From Arthrobacter caoxuetaonis (GTDB taxonomy: Bacteria; Actinomycetota; Actinomycetes; Actinomycetales; Micrococcaceae), in contig NZ_CP099466.1 in the NCBI RefSeq assembly GCF_023921125.1, forward strand, positions 930,001 to 994,000: DNA of 64,000 nt, written 5' to 3'. Made by a program: the position numbers and the translations under genes. Below the pieces are notes generated by a model. It searched no databases and was not told the DNA's origin. It saw only the letters and a program-made list of their open reading frames with translations. This document shows positions 41,746-52,182 of this stretch, piece after piece. Numbering within the stretch: the stretch's first letter is position 1; every line of letters starts with the position of its first letter.

Positions 41746-42606
41746 ATGACGCCGGAAACCCTTCTTCAGCTGGGCATACTTGCCCTGATAGACAGCACCA
41801 GCATCGGCACACTGGTCATACCGGTGTGGCTTCTGCTGCGCCGGGATGCCGGAAAGACCACGGGAAAGGTGGCAGCCTATCTTGCGGCTGTGGGCGTGTT
41901 CTATTTCCTCGCAGGGATAGTGCTGCTCTCCGGCGCGGGCGGACTGGGGCGGATTCTGGGCGGAGGAGCGGGCGCACTGCTGGAGACCCCAGCCGTGCAG
42001 ACGGTGATGGTTGCCGCAGGGGCGGGCATGCTTCTCTGGTCTTTCAAAGACACCGGCAGCAAAGGGAACAGTCCCGCGGCCCCGGTTGCGGCGTCGGGAA
42101 ATGGCCGCGCCGATATTCCCGGCAGTGTTCCCGGCAGCGTTCCAGATGCCGGAACCACCCAGCCGGACAGTGCCCGCGTATCCGCCGCAGCCCGGCGCTC
42201 GCAGGCGGCAGAAAACCGCTGGCAGTCCCGGATCGGCAAGGCCCTGGACTCCAGGGGAGGACTACTGGGACTCGCCCTGCTTGCCGGAGTGCTGGAGCTG
42301 CCCACCATGCTGCCGTACCTGGCCGCTGTGGGACTGGTGACCGCGTCAGGAACGGGGTGGTCCGCCTCAGCCGGGATCCTGCTGGCCTACTGCGCAGTGA
42401 TGCTGCTGCCGGCCCTGCTCCTGCTTCTCTCCCGTTGGCTTCTCGGCAGGCACCTGGACGGACCGCTGGAGCGGCTGCGCGCCTGGCTCACCAAGGCCTC
42501 GGGGGAAGCGGCGCTCTGGATTGTGGGAATCGTGGGGTTCCTGCTGTTGCGGGCAGGGCTCGCTGGGCTCTTCCCCGGTGCATCATGGAACCCCTTCGGC
42601 GGCTAG
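41746..42606 (+). CDS. GAP-family membrane protein
   Basis: A 286-residue polytopic membrane protein of the GAP (Sap/GPL-export) family. The N-terminal QLGILALIDSTSIGTLVIPVW stretch and the internal repeat LLGLALLAGVLELPTMLPYLA near residue 180 are typical. The two halves are joined by a Gly/Ser/Pro-rich cytosolic loop (about 100-160). Mycobacterial relatives help move glycopeptidolipids; the cargo here is unknown. ATG 41746 is used; GTG 41737 is possible. Confidence 0.78.
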   Translation: MTPETLLQLGILALIDSTSIGTLVIPVWLLLRRDAGKTTGKVAAYLAAVGVFYFLAGIVLLSGAGGLGRILGGGAGALLETPAVQTVMVAAGAGMLLWSFKDTGSKGNSPAAPVAASGNGRADIPGSVPGSVPDAGTTQPDSARVSAAARRSQAAENRWQSRIGKALDSRGGLLGLALLAGVLELPTMLPYLAAVGLVTASGTGWSASAGILLAYCAVMLLPALLLLLSRWLLGRHLDGPLERLRAWLTKASGEAALWIVGIVGFLLLRAGLAGLFPGASWNPFGG

Positions 42607-42615
42607 GGCCTTTCC

Positions 42616-43143
42616 TCAGTCCCGGGAATCCAGGTCAGCCAGGACCGTACGGAACACCTGGGCAACGGGATCGCTGAACAGGACGAACTCCACGGTCTCG
42701 ATTCCGTTGCCGGGATGCTCCCTGACGGTCCGCAGCCCGATTTCTGCCACGTCACGGGCGTCCCAGCCATAGACACCCGCGCTGATGGCGGGGAACGCCA
42801 CACTCGACGCACCAAGCGAGACCGCCGTCTGGAGGCTGTTGGCGAACGCGGCCCGCAGCAGCTCCGGGTCGGTCTGCCCCGCCCGGGCGTTCGGGCCCAC
42901 AGTGTGGATGACCCAGCGCGCCGGTAATCCAAAGCCCTCGGTCGCGACGGCCTCGCCTACGGGCAGCCCGCCAGGGTAGGTTTCCTCGCGCAGCTTCCGG
43001 CACGCTTCCAGCAGTTCCGGGCCGGCGGCGCGGTGGATGGCGCCGTCGACTCCTCCTCCGCCCAAAAGCGAGGAATTAGCCGCGTTGACCACGGCTTGCA
43101 CGTTACGACGCGTAATGTCTCCGGTGACCAGCGCTATCTCCAT
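42616..43143 (-). CDS. Macrodomain protein, probable O-acetyl-ADP-ribose deacetylase
   Basis: A 175-residue single macrodomain (MacroD/YmdB type). ADP-ribose-binding landmarks are VTGDITRRNVQAVVNAAN at residues 6-23, LLGGGGVDGAIHRAAGP near 27-43, and the phosphate loop ISAGVYGWDA near 122. It would remove O-acetyl or ADP-ribosyl groups from proteins or nucleic acids. Converges on the GAP-family gene with 9 bp between stops. Longer upstream frames are shadows. Confidence 0.9.
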   Translation of the reverse strand: MEIALVTGDITRRNVQAVVNAANSSLLGGGGVDGAIHRAAGPELLEACRKLREETYPGGLPVGEAVATEGFGLPARWVIHTVGPNARAGQTDPELLRAAFANSLQTAVSLGASSVAFPAISAGVYGWDARDVAEIGLRTVREHPGNGIETVEFVLFSDPVAQVFRTVLADLDSRD

Positions 43144-43279
43144 CGCCCCAGCCTTCCAGCACGGACCGGTCCCGGGCAACAGCTCCCTGGAGGCATGCAC
43201 CCCGTTCCCCCGCGCGAGGGCGTTTTCGCCGTAGGGGTAAGCGGGCGGAGCACGCGGGAAAATTTGAGAGAATAATGCC

Positions 43280-43792
43280 ATGCAGTCCATCCGTAACGGC
43301 CAGACGCCGTCAGCATCCAGCCCCGGCAGGGGAATCAGCCGCAAGATGGCCACCATCGGCACCACAGTGATGGTGTTTGTGTTCATCGTTGCCGTCATCT
43401 TCGCTGCCAATGAGAACGACGTCGTTGGCTGGCTGGTGGTGATCATCTCCCTGGGGTGGCTGCTCCTGTTCGCCTTCGTGGTCTTCAGCATCCGCGGCGC
43501 CGCACGCAAGGCCGGTGCCAAGATCGCCGAAGCCCAGGACTCGCTGAACCGTGCCGCAGGCGGCGCGCCTTCAGTACAGGTGATGGACGAGGCCACGACC
43601 ATCCGCGACCAGAAGCTGGACCACAGCTTCAAGATCATCCAGGTCCAGTCCAAGGTGATCCGCGACAACCTCGGCAGTGATTCCGACCAAGTGGCACGCG
43701 CGCTCGAGACCATTGAAATCACCGCGCACAATGCCCGGGGAATGATGAAGAAGGACGACAGCGGCCCGGTAGAGGGCACCCTGGTCGACTGA
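43280..43792 (+). CDS. Small membrane protein of unknown function
   Basis: A 170-residue protein with two adjacent transmembrane segments (about 24-43 and 49-69) and a helical cytosolic tail of about 100 residues (QDSLNRAAGG, later HSFKIIQVQSKVIRDNLG) that may form a coiled coil. No domain recognised. It is transcribed toward xthA, 90 bp downstream. Confidence 0.68.
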   Translation: MQSIRNGQTPSASSPGRGISRKMATIGTTVMVFVFIVAVIFAANENDVVGWLVVIISLGWLLLFAFVVFSIRGAARKAGAKIAEAQDSLNRAAGGAPSVQVMDEATTIRDQKLDHSFKIIQVQSKVIRDNLGSDSDQVARALETIEITAHNARGMMKKDDSGPVEGTLVD

Positions 43793-43869
43793 TCCGCAGG
43801 CACGGAGCACCCGGTGCGCGCCTGTCCCAGGCGGCGCCGGCCCAGATGAACCCAGAGGCTACTGGAGGG

Positions 43870-43875
43870 TAAGGT
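43870..43875 (+). promoter_or_regulatory. -10 box (TAAGGT) for xthA, leaderless
   Basis: TAAGGT ends 7 nt before the GTG at 43883. Confidence 0.4.
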
Positions 43876-43882
43876 TATTGGC

Positions 43883-45758
<1,876 letters not shown>

Positions 45759-45763
45759 GGCTT

Positions 45764-46345
45764 ATGGGATACACGAACTCGCCTGTCCAAACTTCACCCG
45801 GCGCAGCCAGCGGCGGCGATAGGCGGGCGCCCGAAAGCGCCTGCTGGGTGGGGATCGTCATTCCCGTGCCGGAACCGATCGCCTCGGAGCTCCGCAGGGC
45901 GCGGGCTTCCTTCGGTGATCCCATGGCCTCGGTCATTCCGGCGCACATCACGCTGGTGACCACCACCCCGGCTTCGGACTGGCCTTCGGCCCTGCAGCAC
46001 GTCCGCCAGGTCACTGCGGAGCAGGCACCCTTCAAGGTGACGCTGCGCGGTGCGGCATCCTTCCGTCCCGTCACGCCCGTGGTCTACCTGCAGGTCGCTG
46101 ACGGCTTCGAGGAGTGCTCACGCCTGCACCAGCAGCTGCAGAGCGGTCCGCTGGACCACCAGATGCCCTACCCCTACCACCCGCACGTCACGGTGGCGCA
46201 CGATGTCAGTGAAGCAAGCATGGACGACGCCGTCAGCACGCTCCGGGATTATGAGGCAAGCTTCACTGTCGGACACATCGGGGTCTTCGAGCATGATCCG
46301 CAGGGCCTGTGGGTCCTGCGGGAAGAAATGGTCCTGCGGGGCTAG
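45764..46345 (+). CDS. 2'-5' RNA ligase-family protein (2H phosphoesterase)
   Basis: A 193-residue 2H phosphoesterase. The two HxT/Sx motifs are AHITLV near residue 65 and PHVTVA near 145, which form the two-histidine active site for cyclic or 2'-5' phosphodiesters. It may act in RNA or nucleotide-derivative processing; the real substrate is unknown. Its stop overlaps the convergent hydrolase stop by 4 bases. Confidence 0.85.
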   Translation: MGYTNSPVQTSPGAASGGDRRAPESACWVGIVIPVPEPIASELRRARASFGDPMASVIPAHITLVTTTPASDWPSALQHVRQVTAEQAPFKVTLRGAASFRPVTPVVYLQVADGFEECSRLHQQLQSGPLDHQMPYPYHPHVTVAHDVSEASMDDAVSTLRDYEASFTVGHIGVFEHDPQGLWVLREEMVLRG

Positions 46346-47133
46346 CTTCCGGAACCGGCTCGCTCACGTGCCTGCCGGAGGTAGATGCCGGACCAGGCGG
46401 CGATGATATCCGCCGCCCGTGTGGTCTGTTCCCGTTCCGGCATGAGGTGCTGGGCCCCTTCCAGGGAGATGAAGCTGCGCGGATGCCGTGCCGTCCGGAA
46501 GATCTCGGAGGCGTTGTCGATTCCCACGGTGCCGTCAGTGGGGGAGTGCATGATCAGCAGGGGCATGTCCAGGGAGGCGATGCACCCGGCCAGGTCGTGC
46601 CGGTGCAGGTCCTGAACCAGCTCATGCCGAATGGTCAGGGTCCGCCCGCCCACTTCGACGTCGGCCTGTCCCTGGGCAGCGATGTTCTCCAGCTCGTCCT
46701 CGAAGAGGTGGGCAACATGGGACGGCCGGAACGGCGCGGCGATCGTCACAACCGCCGCCAGCCCGGACAGGTCGGGCGCGGCGGACAGCGCGGCGGCTCC
46801 TCCGAGCGAGTGGCCAATGAGCAGTGCGGGCGAACGGCCCGTTGAGCGCATGAAGTCGAACGCGTTGTGCAGGTCGGCAACCTTGGTGCTGAAAGACCCG
46901 TCCTCCCAGTTGCCGGTCGAACGGCCCAGCCCTGCAGCGTCATAGCGAAGCACGCCTATGCCATATTCCGAGAGGACCTTGGAGATCCTGGACGCGGCGG
47001 CACTGTTCTTGCCCAGGGCAAAGCCATGGCAGAAAACGGCCCAGCCCAGGGGATCCCCGTCAGGGATATCCAGCGTGCCGGCCAGTGTGGTCCCGTTGGT
47101 TCCGGGGAAGGAAACGGATTCAAACTCAGGCAT
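46342..47133 (-). CDS. Alpha/beta hydrolase
   Basis: A 263-residue serine hydrolase. The oxyanion stretch is FCHGFALGKN near residue 35, the nucleophile elbow is IGHSLGGAA near 100, an acidic residue is in HSPTDGTVG near 197, and the His is in EGAQHLMPE near 227. It resembles acyl-hydrolases with a short lid. ATG 47133 lies 6 nt after TAGGGT, so the mRNA is probably leaderless. Substrate unknown. Confidence 0.88.
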   Translation of the reverse strand: MPEFESVSFPGTNGTTLAGTLDIPDGDPLGWAVFCHGFALGKNSAAASRISKVLSEYGIGVLRYDAAGLGRSTGNWEDGSFSTKVADLHNAFDFMRSTGRSPALLIGHSLGGAAALSAAPDLSGLAAVVTIAAPFRPSHVAHLFEDELENIAAQGQADVEVGGRTLTIRHELVQDLHRHDLAGCIASLDMPLLIMHSPTDGTVGIDNASEIFRTARHPRSFISLEGAQHLMPEREQTTRAADIIAAWSGIYLRQARERAGSGS

Positions 47134-47139
47134 GGCCCA

Positions 47140-47145
47140 ACCCTA
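47140..47145 (-). promoter_or_regulatory. -10 box (TAGGGT), leaderless
   Basis: TAGGGT on the minus strand ends 6 nt before the ATG at 47133. Confidence 0.4.
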
Positions 47146-47198
47146 TCTGCTGCTGCGCAGGCGTGCCCGGGGGACGCCTGCGCACTGAACGCATGCAA

Positions 47199-47241
47199 AA
47201 GGCGGCGGGCCCCCGGAAAGATCCGGAAGGCCCGCCGCCTT
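47199..47241 (-). terminator. Intrinsic terminator of the sdh operon
   Basis: A 13-bp stem (AAGGCGGCGGGCC and its complement) with further partial pairing in the loop, followed on the minus strand by TTTTGC. It lies 19 bp after the sdhB stop. Confidence 0.85.
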
Positions 47242-47259
47242 GTGGCAGTCTGCCCTGAA

Positions 47260-48036
47260 CTAGATGGAGCGGTTCAGGATGGCCTGCTTGACCTCTGAAA
47301 TCGCCTTGGTGACCTGGATGCCGCGGGGGCATGCTTCCGAGCAGTTGAAGGTGGTGCGGCAGCGCCACACGCCTTCCTTGTCGTTCAGGATTTCCAGGCG
47401 CATGTCTCCGGCGTCGTCACGCGAGTCGAAGATAAAGCGGTGGGCGTTCACGATTGCTGCCGGGCCGAAGTACTGTCCATCGGTCCAGAACACGGGGCAG
47501 GAGGAGGTGCAGGCGGCGCAGAGGATGCACTTGGTCGTGTCGTCGAAACGCTCACGGTCCTCGGCCGACTGCAGACGCTCCTTGGCCGGCTCGTGGCCCT
47601 TGGTGATGAGGAACGGCATGATCTCGCGGTAGGACTGGAAGAACGGCTCCATGTCCACGATCAGGTCCTTCTCCACCGGCAGGCCCTTGATGGGCTCAAC
47701 CAGGATGGGCTTGGACGTATCCAGGTCCTTCAGCAGCGTCTTGCAGGCAAGGCGGTTGCGGCCGTTGATGCGCATGGCATCGGAACCGCAGACGCCGTGG
47801 GCGCAGGAGCGGCGGAAGGACACGGAACCGTCATGCTCCCACTTGACCTTGTGCAGGGCATCGAGCACGCGGTCGGTGCCGTACATGGTCAGTGTCCACT
47901 CATCCCAGTGAGCCTCGTCGGAGACCTCGGGGTTGTAGCGGCGCACCTTCAGCGTGATGTCGAAGGAGGGGATCTCACCGGCCGTGGATTCGGCAAGGTC
48001 AATCTTCGAGGCCGGCTCAGCGACTTCCGTTGTCAT
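47260..48036 (-). CDS. sdhB: Succinate dehydrogenase iron-sulfur subunit
   Basis: A 258-residue electron-transfer subunit. The [2Fe-2S] cluster ligands are in RRSCAHGVCGSDAM and LACKTLL (residues 75-105). The [4Fe-4S] and [3Fe-4S] ligands are in CILCAACTSSCPV near 172 and CRTTFNCSEACPRGI near 220. Its ATG overlaps the sdhA stop by one base (TAATG). Last gene of sdhCDAB, followed by an intrinsic terminator. Confidence 0.97.
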   Translation of the reverse strand: MTTEVAEPASKIDLAESTAGEIPSFDITLKVRRYNPEVSDEAHWDEWTLTMYGTDRVLDALHKVKWEHDGSVSFRRSCAHGVCGSDAMRINGRNRLACKTLLKDLDTSKPILVEPIKGLPVEKDLIVDMEPFFQSYREIMPFLITKGHEPAKERLQSAEDRERFDDTTKCILCAACTSSCPVFWTDGQYFGPAAIVNAHRFIFDSRDDAGDMRLEILNDKEGVWRCRTTFNCSEACPRGIQVTKAISEVKQAILNRSI

Positions 48037-49802
48037 TAGTACTTCCTCACCATCGGCTCGTAGCGCGTGAAAATAACCGGCTTGGTATCGAGCCGGATGC
48101 CTGCAGTGTGCTCGGCGTTGTCCGCTTCATCGACCTTGTAGGCCATGGAGTGCAGCATGAACTTCTCGTCGTCGCGCTCCGGGAAGTCCTCGCGGAAGTG
48201 GCCGCCGCGCGACTCTTCACGGTGCAGGGCCGCTACCGACATGACCTTGGCCAGTTCCAGCAGGAACCCAAGTTCAACGGCTTCCAGCAGGTCAAGGTTG
48301 AAGCGCTTGCCCTTGTCCTGGACGTTGATCTTCTTGTAGCGCTCTTCCAGATCTGCAATGTCGGAGAGGGTCTGGTTGATCGTCTCGGCCGTGCGGAACA
48401 CCTGCATGTTGGCATCCATGGTGTTCTGCAGGTCGCGGCGGATTTCGGAGACACGCTCGGTGCCTTCGGAATTGCGCACGATGTCGAGCAGGGCCACGGT
48501 GTCAGCTTCCGGGTTCTCCGGCAGGTCGACGAAGTCGGCCTGCAGCGCGTACTCGGCGGCGTAGATGCCCGCACGCTTGCCGAACACGTTGATGTCCAGC
48601 AGCGAGTTGGTGCCCAGGCGGTTCGAGCCGTGGACGGACACGCAGGCCACCTCGCCGGCAGCGTACAGGCCGGGAATCACGGTGTCGTTGTCCTGCAGGA
48701 CTTCGGCCTTGATGTTGGTCGGAATGCCGCCCATGACGTAGTGCGCAGTCGGGAAGACGGGCACAGGCTCGGTGTACGGTTCCACGCCAAGGTAGGTACG
48801 GGCGAACTCGGTGATGTCCGGGAGCTTGGCATCGATGTGAGCCGGCTCCAGGTGCGTCAGGTCGAGCAGGACGTAGTCCTTGTTCGGTCCGCAGCCGCGG
48901 CCTTCACGGACTTCGTTGGCCATGGAGCGGGCCACGATGTCACGCGGGGCAAGGTCCTTGATGGTGGGGGCGTAGCGCTCCATGAAGCGCTCACCCTCGG
49001 AGTTGCGCAGGATCGCGCCTTCGCCGCGGGCTGCTTCGGAAAGCAGGATGCCCAGGCCGGCGAGGCCGGTCGGGTGGAACTGGATGAACTCCATGTCCTC
49101 CAGCGGGATGCCCTTGCGGAATGCGATGCCCATGCCATCACCGGTCAGCGTGTGCGCGTTGGACGTGGTCTTGTAGACCTTGCCGGCGCCGCCGGAGGCG
49201 AACACCACGGACTTGGCCTGGAAGACGTGCAGTTCGCCGGTGGCGAGGTCATAGGAGACGACGCCGGCCGTGCGCTTCTGGCCGAAGCTGTCCGTCACCG
49301 TCAGCAGGTCCAGCACGTAGTACTCGTTGTAGAACTCAACGTTGTGCTTGACGCAGTTTTGGTAGAGCGTCTGGAGGATCATGTGGCCGGTGCGGTCCGC
49401 GGCGTAGCAGGCACGGCGGACCGGAGCCTTGCCGTGGTCGCGGGTGTGGCCGCCGAACCGGCGCTGGTCAATCCGGCCTTCCGGCGTGCGGTTGAAGGGC
49501 AGGCCCATCTTTTCCAGGTCAAGCACGGCGTCGATGGCTTCCTTGGCCATGACCTCCGCGGCGTCCTGGTCAACCAGGTAGTCGCCGCCCTTGACCGTGT
49601 CAAAGGTGTGCCATTCCCAGTTGTCTTCTTCTACGTTGGCCAGTGCTGCGCACATGCCGCCCTGCGCTGCTCCGGTGTGGGAACGCGTGGGGTACAGCTT
49701 GGTCAGTACCGCCGTCCGCGCGCGCTGTCCGGATTCGATGGCGGCACGCATACCGGCGCCGCCGGCGCCGACAATGACGACGTCGTACTTATGGACCTGC
49801 AT
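48036..49802 (-). CDS. sdhA: Succinate dehydrogenase flavoprotein subunit
   Basis: A 588-residue FAD subunit that oxidises succinate to fumarate. The dinucleotide motif is [11 protein letters not shown] near residue 12, the covalent-FAD His is in [11 protein letters not shown] near 42, and active-site HPTG is near 242 and ARGEGA near 258. Full length. It lies 64 bp after sdhD. A large open frame on the opposite strand over the same region is a shadow of this gene. Confidence 0.97.
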   Translation of the reverse strand: MQVHKYDVVIVGAGGAGMRAAIESGQRARTAVLTKLYPTRSHTGAAQGGMCAALANVEEDNWEWHTFDTVKGGDYLVDQDAAEVMAKEAIDAVLDLEKMGLPFNRTPEGRIDQRRFGGHTRDHGKAPVRRACYAADRTGHMILQTLYQNCVKHNVEFYNEYYVLDLLTVTDSFGQKRTAGVVSYDLATGELHVFQAKSVVFASGGAGKVYKTTSNAHTLTGDGMGIAFRKGIPLEDMEFIQFHPTGLAGLGILLSEAARGEGAILRNSEGERFMERYAPTIKDLAPRDIVARSMANEVREGRGCGPNKDYVLLDLTHLEPAHIDAKLPDITEFARTYLGVEPYTEPVPVFPTAHYVMGGIPTNIKAEVLQDNDTVIPGLYAAGEVACVSVHGSNRLGTNSLLDINVFGKRAGIYAAEYALQADFVDLPENPEADTVALLDIVRNSEGTERVSEIRRDLQNTMDANMQVFRTAETINQTLSDIADLEERYKKINVQDKGKRFNLDLLEAVELGFLLELAKVMSVAALHREESRGGHFREDFPERDDEKFMLHSMAYKVDEADNAEHTAGIRLDTKPVIFTRYEPMVRKY

Positions 49803-49866
49803 ACCAGATGCTCTTTCTGTTGAAACTGTGTGTAGCTCTTAGGGAGTTGCTGCGGTTGCTGCCGGG

Positions 49867-50334
49867 CTAGGGTGCCGGGCAGAAGGACGGCAGCTGGTCC
49901 AGAGTCGCGTTGGCCGGGCACGGATCGAAGGTGAAGATCACCAGGGTGCCGAGAACGATGATGACGACGGTGGCGGAGTACAGGACTGTCTTGAGCCACA
50001 TGCGGGTGGAGTTCTTGTCCGCGTAGTCATTGATGATCGTGCGCACACCGTTGGTGCCGTGAAGCATTGCCAGCCACAGCATGACCAGGTCCCAGACCTG
50101 CCACAGGGGCGAGGCCCATTTGCCGGCAACGAAACCGAAGTCGATGGCGTGGATACCGTCACCGAGCATCAGGTTCATAAAGAGGTGAGTGAAGATCAGG
50201 ACGACGAGCAGTGCACCGGAGATGCGCATGAAGAGCCATGCGATCATCTCGAAGTTTCCCTTGCCCGAACCGTTGCGCGTGTACTTCGGGGCGATGCGTC
50301 CGGCCCGGGGGGCCTCAATTGAAGGAGTGCTCAT
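49867..50334 (-). CDS. sdhD: Succinate dehydrogenase membrane anchor subunit
   Basis: A 155-residue hydrophobic anchor with three transmembrane helices (about 40-62, 82-105, 122-142). A haem-ligand-type His is in LIFTHLFMNLML near 55 and the HGTNGVRTIINDY motif near 95 is typical of actinobacterial SdhD. The C terminus has two Cys (FDPC and SFCPAP). It starts 3 bp after the sdhC stop. Confidence 0.93.
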   Translation of the reverse strand: MSTPSIEAPRAGRIAPKYTRNGSGKGNFEMIAWLFMRISGALLVVLIFTHLFMNLMLGDGIHAIDFGFVAGKWASPLWQVWDLVMLWLAMLHGTNGVRTIINDYADKNSTRMWLKTVLYSATVVIIVLGTLVIFTFDPCPANATLDQLPSFCPAP

Positions 50335-50337
50335 GGC

Positions 50338-50718
50338 TTAGTGACCCCCGAAAACGATGGGAAGGTGGCGGATGGAGAAACCGATCATGGTCACGAGCCA
50401 CAGACCGACTACGCCCCACAGCATCTGGCGCTGGTACTTGGGACCCTTCTTCCAGAAGTCGATAAGAATCACCCGGAGGCCGTTGAAGGCGTGGAACACG
50501 ATGGCGGCGACGAGGCCGAGCTCACCGAGGCCCATGATGGGGTTCTTGTACGCTCCGATGACCACGTTGTAAGCCTCGGGCGACACACGCACCAATGAGG
50601 TATCCAGGACGTGGACCAAAAGGAAGAAGAAGATCACCACGCCAGTAATCCGATGGGCGACCCAGGACCACTGGCCTTCGCGGCCGCGGTAAAGCGTACC
50701 TGCTGGTAACTTCGACAC
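50338..50718 (-). CDS. sdhC: Succinate dehydrogenase cytochrome b556 subunit
   Basis: A 126-residue cytochrome subunit with three helices. The family motif is WSWVAHRITGVVIFFFLLVHVLD near residues 20-42 and the second His is in VFHAFNGLRVILID near 85. GTG 50718 follows GGAGGAAAAT; the longer frame to 50790 is unlikely. First gene of the operon, divergent from manC. Confidence 0.94.
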   Translation of the reverse strand: MSKLPAGTLYRGREGQWSWVAHRITGVVIFFFLLVHVLDTSLVRVSPEAYNVVIGAYKNPIMGLGELGLVAAIVFHAFNGLRVILIDFWKKGPKYQRQMLWGVVGLWLVTMIGFSIRHLPIVFGGH

Positions 50719-50814
50719 TGAATTTTCCTCCCTGCATCGCAGCGGCGCTAGCGCGTCTTCCACGCAGTGATGACGCCGGTGCGAGAGCACTTATAGGCTC
50801 AAGCATAATCTAGG

Positions 50815-50831
50815 TCCCGGTGAGACCGGGA
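50815..50831. promoter_or_regulatory. Inverted repeat in the sdhC-manC intergenic region
   Basis: TCCCGGT-gag-ACCGGGA, a perfect 7-bp inverted repeat about 100 bp upstream of sdhC. Possible operator; no known consensus is matched. Confidence 0.3.
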
Positions 50832-50931
50832 TCAATTTAGGTTCCCCTACGGTGTGACCTGGCTTACACTGCGGCGCCCGGGGGTGTGTGCCAGGGCAGC
50901 CTGCTGCCGGGGCTTTAGGGGACCGGTCAGC

Positions 50932-50937
50932 TAACCT
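50932..50937 (+). promoter_or_regulatory. -10 box (TAACCT) for manC, leaderless
   Basis: TAACCT ends 8 nt before the ATG at 50946 and no ribosome site is present. Confidence 0.4.
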
Positions 50938-50945
50938 TGGCACTG

Positions 50946-52097
50946 ATGAGTACTGAAATGACAAATGTGAACCCGGGCGCGGCACCGGACGCCGAAGTTT
51001 TCGACCGCTTTTACGGTGTGATTCCAGCAGGTGGGGTGGGAACCAGGCTCTGGCCGCTTTCCCGCGCCGCCGCTCCAAAGTTCCTGCATGACCTGACGGG
51101 TTCGGGCTCCACCTTGATCCGTGCCACCTACGACCGCCTGGCTCCGCTCAGCGATGACCGCGTGATGGTCGTGACCGGAACTCTCCACCGAGCCGCCGTG
51201 CTGGCGCAGCTGCCGGAGATCCAGCACGAGAACCTGGTGCTGGAGAGCGAACCCAAGGATTCCGCCGCCGCCATCGGGCTGGCTGCCGCCATCCTCTACC
51301 AGCGCGATCCCTCGATCATCATGGGCTCGTTCGCCGCCGACCAGGTGATTACGCCCGTGGAGGTCTTCCAGGAGACAGTGCGGGAAGCGATCCACACTGC
51401 GGCCCAGGGCTATATCGTCACCATCGGCATCCATCCGACGCACCCGTCCACCGGATTCGGCTACATCAAAGCGGGCGAAGCGCTGGCGATCGACGGAGCG
51501 CCCAGCGCACACGCCGTCGTCGAATTCGTGGAGAAGCCCTCCGAGGACACGGCCCGCAGCTACCTGCGCAGCGGCAACTACAGCTGGAACGCCGGTATGT
51601 TCGTTGCCCCCGTGGCACTGATGCTGAAGCACCTCCTGGAGAACGAGCCTGAGCTGCACGCAGGGCTCATGGAAATCGCAGAAGCCTGGGATACGGAAAA
51701 CCGCCGCGAGACAGTGCTGCGGATCTGGCCCACCCTGCCCAAGATCGCCATCGACTACGCCGTTGCGGAGCCCGCTGCCGCTGCCGGCGACGTGGCGATG
51801 ATCCCCGGAATCTTCAGCTGGGACGACGTGGGGGACTTCGCCGCGATCGGCCGGCTGAATCCCGCCGAGGAAAACAGCGAGCTGACCGTGCTGGGAGAGG
51901 GCGCCCGCGTCTATTCCGAGAACGCCTCAGGCATCGTCGTCTCCGATACCAAGCGGGTTATCGCCCTGATCGGAATCGAAGACGTCGTGATTGTGGACAC
52001 GCCGGATGCACTGCTGGTGACCACCAAGGACCATGCCCAGGAAGTAAAGAAGGCCGTGGAGCACCTGAAAGCCAGCGGAGACACCGACGTACTTTAG
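50946..52097 (+). CDS. manC: Mannose-1-phosphate guanylyltransferase
   Basis: A 383-residue nucleotidyltransferase that makes GDP-mannose for glycans and phosphatidylinositol mannosides. The signature IPAGGVGTRLWPLSR is near residue 25, FAADQVI near 132 and FVEKPSED near 198. It lacks the C-terminal isomerase domain of bifunctional enzymes. ATG 50946 is favoured; TTG 50937 and ATG 50958 are alternatives. The protein could support the mannosylated envelope of this group. Confidence 0.92.
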   Translation: MSTEMTNVNPGAAPDAEVFDRFYGVIPAGGVGTRLWPLSRAAAPKFLHDLTGSGSTLIRATYDRLAPLSDDRVMVVTGTLHRAAVLAQLPEIQHENLVLESEPKDSAAAIGLAAAILYQRDPSIIMGSFAADQVITPVEVFQETVREAIHTAAQGYIVTIGIHPTHPSTGFGYIKAGEALAIDGAPSAHAVVEFVEKPSEDTARSYLRSGNYSWNAGMFVAPVALMLKHLLENEPELHAGLMEIAEAWDTENRRETVLRIWPTLPKIAIDYAVAEPAAAAGDVAMIPGIFSWDDVGDFAAIGRLNPAEENSELTVLGEGARVYSENASGIVVSDTKRVIALIGIEDVVIVDTPDALLVTTKDHAQEVKKAVEHLKASGDTDVL

Positions 52098-52169
52098 GGC
52101 ACGCTTAGCGCAATTGGCATGTGGAAAGTCTTAATGCCGGCCGTTTCCCGCAAGCCAGAGCAGGTTGGC

Positions 52170-52175
52170 TAATCT
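52170..52175 (+). promoter_or_regulatory. -10 box (TAATCT) for the M20 amidohydrolase gene, leaderless
   Basis: TAATCT ends 7 nt before GTG 52183. It lies inside the longer frame that would begin at TTG 52165, which argues for the later start. Confidence 0.4.
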
Positions 52176-52182
52176 GGAAGAT

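Noticed and set aside
48030..49823. 597-codon open frame antisense to sdhA
   Set aside because: High-GC coding DNA gives long open antisense frames; sdhA has all family motifs and the antisense product resembles nothing. The same holds for long antisense frames over 4432-5637, 5964-7103, 20158-21375, 26694-27893, 27776-29053 and 29284-30915.
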